A DNA stretch of 64,000 bases. Origin: Helichrysum umbraculigerum. Lineage: Eukaryota > Streptophyta > Magnoliopsida > Asterales > Asteraceae. Location of the stretch: the NCBI GenBank assembly GCA_949592205.1, contig CATIUR010000001.1:313686250-313750249 (forward strand). Reading direction: 5' to 3'. Below the pieces are notes generated by a model. That model was not told where the DNA came from. It worked only from the letters and a program-made list of their open reading frames with translations, and did not search any database. Position 1 is the first letter of the stretch. The number at the start of each line of letters is the position of its first letter. Made by a program: the position numbers and the translations under genes. Below are positions 49,771 to 59,520 of this stretch, one piece after another.

Positions 49771-52038
49771 AATATCCCACACTTAGACATTGCTTGTCCT
49801 CAAGCAAAACTCAGTTTTATGAAAACGGTTTTAAGCAGATTTGGCGTATTCTAAAAATTCTTAAAAGCAATCACCCCGCATATCAGCAAACCATGATAGA
49901 AAATAAGGAGAAATAAGATAACCGTCCCAGAAACAAGGAATGACTTTCTTAGGCATACTTCCAACTCTCGTGATCTTGGAGTATACATGACCGGGCGATT
50001 CCTCACAAGGTGGTCACTCAATTCACTCAAAGTGTATCGGGTTTCCTAACATTCTAGAACAAATGAAATCGCTCAAAATCCAGTCATGTAGCACTCATTG
50101 TCATAGGCTTGATTGAGAATCGGATCTCCACCACTTAAGTGAGGACGGTGCTAATTATCCCAAGACATTCATGAGGGTTGTAATGTTTGGTGAGGGTGAA
50201 AGGGTATGGATAACGGTTTGTTTTTTGGGTGTAAGGGTTTAGCTGTACCTTAGAACTCCTAAAAATTATGAAGAACTTTATTTAGAATAGTGCAAATACG
50301 GAAACGAAACTTGATAGCTATTTTGCTTCTATCAGATTCTTCTGGAGATTGATACTACTGAAAGCACTTAGCTTTATTCTCAGACTAACTATTTTTCTTC
50401 TTGAGAATTTCTCTGCCACAGAATTTTCCAAGGGATTATTCTTTCATTTTTTTTTCTTTTTTTTTTCTCTTTTCTTTTTTTTTTTTGGCTCCCTTAGAAA
50501 TCCTTCTTAACTTTCCTTCTTCATTCGTGACAGTCTTTTGGTGTCAATTTTTCACACCATGTTTCTCTCCCCTTCATATATAACTTTGATGACTTTGTGG
50601 GAGAGGTGATTTGAGAAAGTGGAATGTTGAATCAAGTGAAAAGGATATTCTAAAAGGCGTTTTTCATAACCTTAGAAATTCTGCGGTAAGCTTCTGGGAA
50701 TTTTGGGAAAGTGCGTTTTAGAAATGAGGGTTTTATGAAACGAAAAGGTTTAGGCTCAACAGGGTTTACTAAGCGGATCATCGATGCTAAAAATGAGCAT
50801 CGGAAGGGTTTTGGGTTTGAAAAGATATGAGAAAAAGGGGTTAAATCCTAGGGAATGTCAAGATCATTTAATTGCACCTATACCGCGTACGGTACTCACT
50901 AATATGGTCTCGAAACGTATGTCAGGAGCAAGTTCTAATTCAGAGATGCATACACCGGCACACACAACAAACGAAAAGTGAAGCATTAAAAATGAATTCT
51001 ATAAGGGCTCAAGATACCTCACTGCAAGTTTTTGGGTTATATGTGCCTAGTCATGTGATGCCCCTCTTAGATTATCATTTTTGTTTGAGAGATTCCTACC
51101 TTATTTTCCTTAGTTTCCAAAATAGCATACTCATATACGGGAATGATTCCTCTTTAGAACTTTTAGAATTCAAAAATAGCAGAGTTAAAAACTCATACTT
51201 TTTATTATTTTTGAAAATTTTTTTAAATTTGAGGAACATTTTCTGAGTTTACTATTTCGACAAAAAGGCGTAAAATCAATCCAAGGTATCTATACCTGTT
51301 ATCCCACACTTAGAGGAACATTGTCCCTAATGTTCTCTTGAGTAGAGATTTTACAAGTAAAATCCCACACTTAGAGTTTGAACATGTAGAAAATGTTTCT
51401 CAAGTGTCATTATTGGGCTGGAATCCCACACTTAGTGATAAGTTTAGGATAGGGCATAGATAACACACTAAATAAAACAGATTATTTATTTATTGAAAAG
51501 TGAAGAAAGGATAAGGAAACTCCCCAAATAGCGAGATGCTCGGATGCTTATGATAAGAAAATTGCTAAAATGAGAAGCTGCCAGGATCCATTTCTGCATT
51601 TTCTTCTGGTTTTATCCTCGAGACTCTTGCTAGGGTTTTCTTGCACACTTCAAAACTTCAATTATTCATACTCTTCTCTTTGTGAAATGATCTCGTAGAT
51701 GTGAACACGTTGGATATGTCTTTTAACAGACTCATATATTTTGCAAATGGTAGTGAAATCATCGTCTCAAATTTTGAAGGACTGTTTTCTATGACAAATT
51801 ATTTATAAAACATTGTTTTTAAACGAGTTCGAGCATAATGCATAGAAGTAGTAAGCAAGTACCTCAAATGCTCGAAACAGTGAATTATTTATTTTTACTT
51901 CCTGCTGAGACGAGTGTTTTGCAAAATGAGTTGTTTTTAAGAAATAATTTTGAAAATATTTTTAGGCATAACCAAGTGTGAAGGATAGTCGGAGATTCTG
52001 CTTCACTTATTGACACTCAATTTTCTCTTTTTATTGCA
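49771..52038 (-). other. X 3' untranslated region
   Basis: No coding frame is supported. The purine motif AAGTGTGGGAT (minus strand) occurs next to the LTR (~49778) and again near 51304, 51364 and 51425. A long T-rich run lies at 50443-50486, matching a purine run in Y. A hairpin TACCG-TACG-CGGTA (50881-50894, minus strand) is matched by a covarying one in Y at 63125-63138. Confidence 0.7.
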
Positions 52039-52087
52039 CGGGTTGCCTCCCGAGAAGCGCTGCTGTTAAAGTCGAGAGCTCGACTTT
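52039..52087 (-). other. Conserved post-pol hairpin and GGGAGGCAACCC motif of X
   Basis: On the minus strand AAAGTCGAG (52087-52079) pairs perfectly with CTCGACTTT (52076-52068) over a 2-nt spacer, 13 nt after the stop at 52101-52103. TAACAGCAGCG and then CGGGAGGCAACCCG follow. The layout is the same as in Y. Confidence 0.75.
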
Positions 52088-52100
52088 GCCTTCCGTTAAA

Positions 52101-52990
52101 TTAATGAGAACTGGAACCACTTGGGCAGGAAGTGCGTGGCGCCCAAGTGTTGCGAGGGTAGATCCGTAGAAACTTGTGAGCGATGACCCTGATGATGTTT
52201 GGAGTGTGAGATGCAAAATCAGGGAAGCTGTCAAGGTGGTCTTCAGTGACTTTCTGCATATGCAGGAGATCCAAAGTGATGTCTTTTACGGTTTTGGAGA
52301 TAACTCCATGGGGATCAATCACAAAGAATCCTGCTTCACTAGCTTCCATCAGCTCAACTTCTGGATGGTCTTGCTTCAATGAGTCTATGAATCTGAGGAA
52401 CATTTGATGGATGTTTTCATGATCAATTCGGCTAGCGTTTCCTCTGATTTCCCTGATAGACTCGTGAATGCTCTGGATGAGGTTGGCCTGATGGGCGGAG
52501 AATGAGAGGGTAGAGTCACAAAAGATGTTGTTGACAATATCGTACACCTCTCATAATCCGTAGTGAAAGATCTGGCGATACTCATCTGGGTGGACTTCAC
52601 AGAAGATCTCCTTGATTCAATCTGAGAGGAAGTTCGCGATGTTAACCATCGAGCCTTCGGGTATGGAAGAAGGGATGGTACGCGTTCTTTCGTCAAAAAT
52701 CTCAAACTCGAGATCATGGATGATCTTGTAAGCATGGTACTCAATGGTACAATCAATATAGAACCTGTTGGAAGAAGTGTTGTCTATATGATCGTTCTCA
52801 GCCATTAAATTTATTAATCTTCGAAGGTCATTCATTAGCCGGATATCAGCATCTGCATCAGGATTCCCAGTGGCTTGGTACATATTTCTCCGATATGAGC
52901 TCAAGTATTCATGTTGCTGAAAAGAGAATGGGAATGCAGATCTGATCAGTACATCATGTATCTTTCGATACATGGCCCTCTGGTCCTCGA
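52101..52990 (-). pseudogene. X unrecognised reading frame, distal part
   Basis: This is one minus-strand frame interrupted by two TGA codons (near 52618 and 52550). It continues the acidic frame upstream after a one-base shift at ~52995. It is rich in charged and helical sequence (FFEDQRAMYRKIHDVLIRS, HQANLIQSIHESIREIRG, PEVELMEASEAGFFVIDPHG). No RT, RNase H or integrase motif is visible. The frame ends at 52101, just before the post-pol hairpin, so it occupies the C-terminal part of the normal pol slot. I do not recognise the family. Confidence 0.6.
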
Positions 52991-52996
52991 AGAACT

Positions 52997-54621
52997 CTAT
53001 TCCTCAAATGTAGGTTCGGCAGTTTGGTGTAGGAGCTGAGTGGTGAGATCTTTGGTGAAGGCATGCAGGCGGTTTTGAAATAGCAGTGGGTCTCGGCTGC
53101 TGCTGGCTTGATAAACGTCATATTCAGCCTTGATTTCTTCTATCAGGTCCCTTTGGCGTGGTGTGTACTCATTGGTAGAACTCATGATGATGTTCATCAT
53201 TGAGGGGAGGTCAGTCTTGAATGCCTCGATAGCACTAATCATTTCTTCGTGATTAGAAACCATGGGGATAGCTGGAGGTTTCGGAAGTTGGACAGAGCAG
53301 ATATCAATCGGTATATCGATATATACAGTGTTATCCAGATTATCTTCTGCTGACGGAGTATCCATATCTTGAGAGTCTGGGAACTCAACAATGTCAGATG
53401 GTAACTGGATATCACTGGTGATCTGAGATATCGGCTGAGAAGAATCCATCTCTATTTCTCTCTCCTCAGAATCATGGCTAGATTCAGAAGTATCTCCCCA
53501 TGCGAACAGAGTTCGAGGTGCAGAAGCATCGAAGGCTTGAATCCTTCGGGAAGGTATGTCCGAATAAAGATCCGGTAGCATGGATTCTTTGTATGCCAGT
53601 ATTTTCTTCAGGAGTTTGTCTTTAAGCTCTGGATGTTGCTTTGAAAAAGTGACGGTCTTCTCAATGTACAGCAGAGCATTGAGTCTAGGTGAGACAAGAG
53701 GTTGAGAATGATCTATGACATATGCTAAGAGCTTCTCCATAGTAGTACCAAGCCCTGCATCATAATCAACATCTAATAGAGAGATAGAATCTTCAATCTT
53801 TATAATCTCAGCTGTCGGAAGGTGTGATTCTGGTAAGTGCTGATGCGGTGGTGTAGACTGGTATACATCCTCCTCTTCTTCTTCGGGCTCTGAATCTTCT
53901 TCTTGTTCTTCCTCTGATTCTTCCATTTCCTCTGGTTCTGATTCTGGTGCCGTTTATTCCTCTGATTCATCCATTTCCTCTTCTACCTCTTCCTCCTCTG
54001 GTTCTAATTCCTCCATCTCCTCTTCTTCTGACTCTGATTCCTCTGTTGCTGAGATGAGACAGGTGTGATCATCTGGTCTATATGATCCTGGATCCGAGTC
54101 AGAAGTGTCATCATCTGAAATAACTTTGCCCATTGATATTGCATAAATCTCTGCCTGTTCTGCTAGTGAGCATTCATCTTGATCAATCTTGAAAGATACA
54201 GTTTGTCCATGTGCTCGCAGACTTATGACCTGAGAATAAACATCAATAACAACACGTGCAGTATTCATGAATGGCCTACATAGGATAATAGGGATACTGA
54301 TATCTTCCTGAATATCCATCACTACGAAGTCGGTGGGAAACCAAAACTTATCAACTTTAACCATGACGTTTTCAGCTATGCCCTTTGGATATCTAATGGA
54401 TTGGTCGGCAAGCTGGACACTCATCTTAGTGGGCTGGAGAGGTCTTATCTCTAGTCTGGTGTAAAGTGAATAGGGCATGAGATTGATGCTAGCTCCAAGA
54501 TCGGCCAAGGAACGTATCATGCCTGAGTGATAGATAGAGCAGGGCAAGGTGAATCGTCCTATGTCTCCTAGTTTTTCCGGTAGGGTATTCTGGATGATGG
54601 CTGAGCATTCAGCATTTAGAG
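52997..54621 (-). pseudogene. X protease fused to an acidic unrecognised domain
   Basis: The minus-strand frame starts inside the chloroplast insert junction. Element-derived sequence begins at NAECSAIIQNTLPEKL, followed by the aspartic protease motif SLADLGASINLMPYS and IPIILCRPFMNTARVVID. It runs into a Glu-rich stretch (EEEEMEELEPEEEEVEEE). A single in-frame TAA (53954-53956) interrupts it. The same frame continues to 52997 with another Glu-rich run and ~280 residues of unfamiliar sequence (LLDVDYDAGLGTTMEKLLAYVI, PELKDKLLKKILAYKESMLPDLYSD). RT motifs should follow the protease here, but none do. Confidence 0.75.
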
Positions 54622-55292
54622 CATTCAATGCGGGTCGGAGCATATGGTTGCCGGGTTGGTTAAATGCTATTAATGAGAATAGTAATTCACTATTCTTAAC
54701 AATAGGTCCTGGAGACTTTTTGGTTCATCATGCTATTGCTATGGGTTTACATACAACTACGTTGATCTTAGTAAAAGGTGCGTTAGATGCACGTGGTTCC
54801 AAGTTAATGCCAGATAAAAAGGATTTCGGTTCCGTGCGATGGCCCAGGACGAGGCGGGTACTTGTGATATTTCGGCTTGGGACACATTTTATTTGGCAGT
54901 TTTTTGGATGTTAAATACCATTGGATGGGCTACTTTTTATTGGCATTGGAAGCACATTACATTATGGCAGGGTAATGTTTCGCAGTTTAATGAATCTTCC
55001 ACTTATTTGATGGGCTGGTTAAGAGAGATTATTTATGGTTAAACTCTTCACAACTTATTAATGGATATAATCCTTTTGGTATGAATAGTTTATCAGTCTG
55101 GGCATGGATGTTTTTATTTGGACATCTTGTTTGGGCTACTGGATTTATGTTTTTAATTTCCTGGCATGGATATTGGCAGGAATTGATTGAAACTTTAGCA
55201 TGGGCTCATGAACGCACACCTTTGGCCAATTTGATTCGTTGGAGAGATAAACCGGTGGCACTTTCCATTGTACAAGCAAGATTGGTTGGATT
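54622..55292 (+). pseudogene. psaB: Plastid psaB fragment (nuclear plastid DNA insertion)
   Basis: The plus strand translates to the C-terminal portion of photosystem I P700 apoprotein A2: FNAGRSIWLPGWLNAI, GPGDFLVHHAIAMGLH, then FYWHWKHITLWQGNVSQF, LSVWAWMFLFGHLVWATGF and ELIETLAWAHERTPLANLI. It stops at ARLVG, before the normal C-terminal end. A short deletion near 54835 shifts the frame, and other changes (small insertion near 55027, SWHGYW for SWRGYW) show decay. It interrupts element X between gag and protease, on the opposite strand, so it is a NUPT and not a working gene. Confidence 0.95.
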
Positions 55293-56106
55293 TGAGGGTT
55301 TCAGGAACCTTGTCTTTAGTAGCCAGTATTCGTTGGATATACTTAGTGCCGGAAGGGATTCTAGACACGGTGTCCATGAATTTTCCGTCAAGTTTGAAAG
55401 ACTTGGCATTGTACTTTTTTCATAGACAATTCGGGAAAGGAACTCGCACCTCTCTAGTTGGAGTGGGTACGGATCTGGTCTCAACTGTTGGCGGGACAGG
55501 AGTATGTTCCTTTACTGGAGTGGAATTAGTAGGAGGTGAGCTCAGGGTTTTTGCTTCTTCGACGTGAGGATTCTGAACGGTGTTACTGGGTAGAGATCCT
55601 TGTGGTCAGGTATCGAGACGTTGGGCTAACTGACCAATCTGATTCTCAAGGCTTTTTAGGACCGAGAGTTATTATCTGAGGAATAGGTCTGTCTGGTCTT
55701 GTCTGGCCGTAGTCTTCTGGTTAAAAGCAGTTTATCCCTGGACGAACTTGTTAAGATTGTCGTCAGCACTGGTGATTGGTATGGTAGTCTTTGCAGGCTC
55801 AGTAGGCTGGACATCTTCGGGTGCAGTCAATGACAGAGGTTGGTTGTAAGGAAGTTGTGGTTGTTGTGGATATGTCGGATAGCGTGGTTAAAATCTCTGT
55901 GGGTAAGGTGGCTGGTTATTCCATGGAGGATACTGGGTTCCTCGGTTTCTGGGTGGAGATGTTCTAGCAAAGCCAGGTGGATTTGGAGGTCTAGATGGAA
56001 ACTGGGCATAATAGACAGAACCGTCAGTCGGGTCTTCGTACTCAACCTCGTATTCTTCAGTGGGATGGTTGGTACAGTTCTGGCAAGCCTGAACTTGATG
56101 AACTCG
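55293..56106 (-). pseudogene. X gag C-terminal and linker region, decayed
   Basis: Downstream of the gag stop the minus strand keeps recognisable gag tail features in shifting frames: CQNC...HP near the start (zinc-knuckle remnant), Pro/Gln-rich YPPWNNQPPYPQ, and the pre-protease linker FMDTVSRIPSGTKYIQRILA. It contains several stop codons. The psaB insert begins at the end of the linker. Confidence 0.7.
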
Positions 56107-57045
56107 CTACGGCTGCTTCTTTAGCTCTCCAATCTGCTTCGTTAGAGTTTCGATTTGTTTCGTCAGATATTTGATAGCTTCAGCTTGGATAGAGTTATGA
56201 GCGGAGAGAGGTGTTGATGAGGATTTCCCATCAGCTTTCCAATCGTGGTGATGCATCGTCATGTCTTCGATCAAGCTCCATGCTTCATCATCGGTTATCT
56301 TCATAAAGTTACCTTGAGTAGCTGCGTCAAGAGTAATGCGGTGATTTGGATCGAGACCGTTGTAGAAGGTGCATAACATGTCGGTTTTCGTCATCCGATG
56401 ATTCGGACATTTCCTTTTCAAACTTTTGAATCGCTCCCATGCCGAGTAGATTGATTCATCGTGAGCTTGTTCAAAGTGCGCGATGTCATTCTTAAGTTTG
56501 GTTTGCTTGGACTGAGGAAAGTATCTGGCAAGGAATTTGTTACCCATATCCGTCCATGAGGTGATTGAGCCGGTCTCAAGTCCCTCAAACCAAGAGAGTG
56601 CATGTAAAGCGAGAGAATAGGGGAACAAGTATAGGCGAACTATGTTTGATATGTGGATGAACTTGTCAATGTGAGCATTAGGATCTTCACGTGGTAGTCC
56701 GTGGAATTGACAGTTGTCCTTGATGAGTTGTACGATGTGATGCTTCAGCTCGAAGGATGCTCCCTCTATCTCCGGATAGGTGATTGGTCCTCCTCGTCCT
56801 TCAATGGATGGCTTGGTGTTGTCAGCAAGAGTGACACGAGCGGCCATTTCAGGAAGATGGAAACGCTTTTGTTTTCGGATAGTACGGATAATAGACTCAG
56901 GATCAGGTACGAAAATGAGAGGTTCAGATTCGGACGATCTGGTCTGATATTGTTGTGTGTTGTGGGAAGTTATTGTTGGCTGGAACAAAGAAAGGAAAAA
57001 GTAGAGTACGAAAAATAAATGTATCACTAAAAAGAAAGGGTTCAT
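56107..57045 (-). CDS. X gag (Athila-type capsid)
   Basis: The frame is open from the ATG at 57045, 51 nt past the LTR end. A hydrophobic N-terminal stretch (LVIHLFFVLYFFLSLF) precedes the usual gag start (MAARVTLADNTKPSIEG, ATG at 56847). The latter may be the real start, since the open frame itself extends into the LTR. Capsid motifs are FELKHHIVQLI, CQFHGLPREDPNAHIDKFI, LHALSWFEGLETGSITSW.DM and FLARYFPQSKQTKL. It ends in a coiled-coil-like YLTKQIETLTKQIGELKKQ. The product assembles virus-like particles. About 310 residues are open. Confidence 0.88.
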   Translation of the reverse strand: MNPFFLVIHLFFVLYFFLSLFQPTITSHNTQQYQTRSSESEPLIFVPDPESIIRTIRKQKRFHLPEMAARVTLADNTKPSIEGRGGPITYPEIEGASFELKHHIVQLIKDNCQFHGLPREDPNAHIDKFIHISNIVRLYLFPYSLALHALSWFEGLETGSITSWTDMGNKFLARYFPQSKQTKLKNDIAHFEQAHDESIYSAWERFKSLKRKCPNHRMTKTDMLCTFYNGLDPNHRITLDAATQGNFMKITDDEAWSLIEDMTMHHHDWKADGKSSSTPLSAHNSIQAEAIKYLTKQIETLTKQIGELKKQP

Positions 57046-57073
57046 CAGGACGCCTCTGGGTCTTACGATTGAT

Positions 57074-57091
57074 TCCCCGGCAGCGGCGCCA
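57074..57091 (-). other. Primer binding site (tRNA-Asp type) of X
   Basis: The minus strand reads TGGCGCCGCTGCCGGGGA six bases inside the 5' LTR end, identical to the E1 site. It sets the minus orientation of X. Confidence 0.93.
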
Positions 57092-57097
57092 AAAACT

Positions 57098-59520
57098 TGA
57101 TGCGTCCCGAAACGGTCGTTCTCGCAACGGGACACACCGGTGGAGTTTTAAATTTATAAAAGCTGGGGACCTAAATTCTACTTACGGAGGTAAGTATAAC
57201 TCAGGGTCGTTCTTAAGATCAATCGTCTTGTGAAGCAGAGTTATCTAGACAAACTATTCGATTTAGTGATGGGTTTTTGAAAAGAGTTTTGATTTGGTTT
57301 TAGGTTCGTTTAAACTAATAAAAAGCAGGAAATAAACAAAACAGTAAATAAAAGCTAGATAGGGAATCAGTAATGGAGAATAGTGCTTGTTATGACTTCG
57401 TTAGCCTGTGTTATGGGGTGATGTCTAGGGTTATTTATGAAAACGTCTTTTAAAGATTTGTGTCTTGCTTTTGCCAGAGTATTCGTAGTGTAAACACTAA
57501 CACCCTACTGTATGATTTCTCAGACAGTATGTCACTGGGTTGCTAGGTTATGGTGATTCTGATCAGAGGAGGCTGCTCAACTCTTCAACACTTTCCATAT
57601 GCTGGAATAGTGACCCTTTTTGGAATGGTATTCCTGGGCGCATGAGATAGAGTAACAAACCCACTAGAAGTTATGACCGTTCTTAACACTACGGGGATAC
57701 TAAGGCTAGGCAAGGCATTTAAGATTAAGACTTGGTTTGGTGATTGCCAACTTTGTATTAATTGTCTTTGTTTAGTCCAGAGCTGTGTGGTTCAACCAGG
57801 ATGTGACACAGTCTTCAACCAACGGCAGTTCCTTAGATTTTCCCACGTACTTTAAACGTTATACGAAGTACTGTGCCGATTTATGGTCTTTCCGGTGCCA
57901 CATACTTTATGGTCACTCTGGACTAGTTTAACTAAGTTTGTATTAAAGCTTGACCATCTATGATATAAACCCAACCCTCACTTATTTAAACATATCCCAA
58001 TAAATCCCTGATTGATTCACGGTGTACTATACGATAGGGTTGACAGTATTTCCACAGCTACACAATTCAGAGCATGTTTGTATTTGAAAACATAGATAGG
58101 TAGTTACCGGTTGATCAAGGTTCGCGACTCCTTGTCATACAGGTACTAACCACATTTATTGGAGGAAAGACGATTTTGGTTTAGAAATTTATAAATACAA
58201 AGTTAACAATACACTGGTTTTCATTTTGTAACAATTGGGAACATTATTCCACAACAGATTGTGCCCACGACTTTCATAGCTTCCGCGTTCCGTACTACAC
58301 ACATTCGTGATGATTCTGGCGCTATACAAATGAAAGCCGTATGACGTTACTTCCATTGTTTCATAACGATATTATCCCAATTGCATATTCAAAGTGACAT
58401 CACCCCAAATGTTAACAAGCTAACTACATCACAACAAGCACATAAGAGAACTACTCACTACGCATGGCAAACAATCCTAAATCTATCATAATAATAATAG
58501 CAATCATCATAATAAAAAAGGAAAGAAATAACCGTAGATTATGCGTAGACAGAATAGTGTTACAAGAATACATGAACGGAACCTCCGCAATATCTTCGAC
58601 AATATTACAAATAAGCCCCTCGGAATATTCCCTACACTATTACAAAAGTAGCCTCTCCGTTAGTCTAGGTTAAATATTAACCAAGATCTAACCTGAAACT
58701 AACCTAACTAATTCTCCTCTAACTCCTAAGAGTAGTGCTAGAGAGAGAAACTATACTAGAGAGAGAGAGTGAGATATGAAGAAGGTTGTAATGAGGTGTG
58801 TGAAATGAGGTGAACGAGGCATCTATTTATAGGCAAGCCTTGGATTCAAGAGTACAAGTCCACAAGCACATGTACAAGCACACGAAGCAAGAACGAGGCC
58901 GTGTGAGAGCAAAACTGGACATGTACGGCCTCAACCAGTCCGTGTACGTCTTGTTGAGGGCCGTGTACGGCTTCCTCAAGGCCGTGTACGGCTTGGGGGG
59001 CCCGTGTGGTAGACCGTGTTATTTATCTGACTTTTCTCGTTGCTTCGGAAGGCTGTATCTTCTTCGTTTCTTGTCCGTTTGACTTGATTCTTTCGCCTGT
59101 GATCTCATAATTCTGTTACGCTTCTAATGATGCCAAATGTGCCAAATTTGGATGTCTCTAGAGTTGGCGTGTGCGGAATGCCCTCGGTTTGCGCTCAGAA
59201 AGCTCCATGTTCCTCGTTCTTTACCCGATCTGCACGATTCTTGATTCTACAGTCTGGGAATAACCTGATATATCATATGAGACTATTTAAGAACTTGTAT
59301 CATAATGCGGTTAAAAGTCTATGAGAATCAGTGTTTAGAATAATCTGCCTCGATTTGCGTGCCTTTTGGACGATTTAAGCACTTTTTATAACAATGCCTA
59401 TAATTTGACCAACTATGTGAAATTAAGTAGATAAACGTTTATTTCAAGTGTTTTCACCAAGAATTGGGTCAAACGTGCGGGAAATATGTGCCTAAAAACA
59501 TGACTTTTTGCCACATATCA
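57098..59520 (-). repeat. 5' LTR of X
   Basis: This LTR is 2423 bp. On the minus strand it runs TGATATGTGGCAAAAAG...GGGACGCATCA. It differs from the 3' LTR by scattered substitutions. Its outer five bases, TATCA, were duplicated by insertion of the adjacent solo LTR. Confidence 0.92.

Larger units (their letters stand above)
47350..59520 (-). mobile_element. Athila-type non-autonomous element X
   Basis: This 12.2 kb minus-strand element lies within Y. LTRs are 57098-59520 (5') and 47350-49770 (3'). There is a tRNA-Asp primer site at 57074-57091 and a polypurine tract right of the 3' LTR (CTAAGTGTGGGATATT on the minus strand, 49771-49787). The minus strand reads gag, protease, then a long unrecognised acidic frame in place of RT-RH-IN, then the post-pol hairpin and a 2.2 kb 3' region. 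A plastid psaB fragment is embedded between gag and PR. Movement would need RT and IN from an autonomous Athila. Confidence 0.88.

Noticed and set aside
54549..55425. Functional psaB gene
   Set aside because: The fragment lacks the N-terminal bulk and the C-terminal end, is frameshifted, and is embedded in a retrotransposon.
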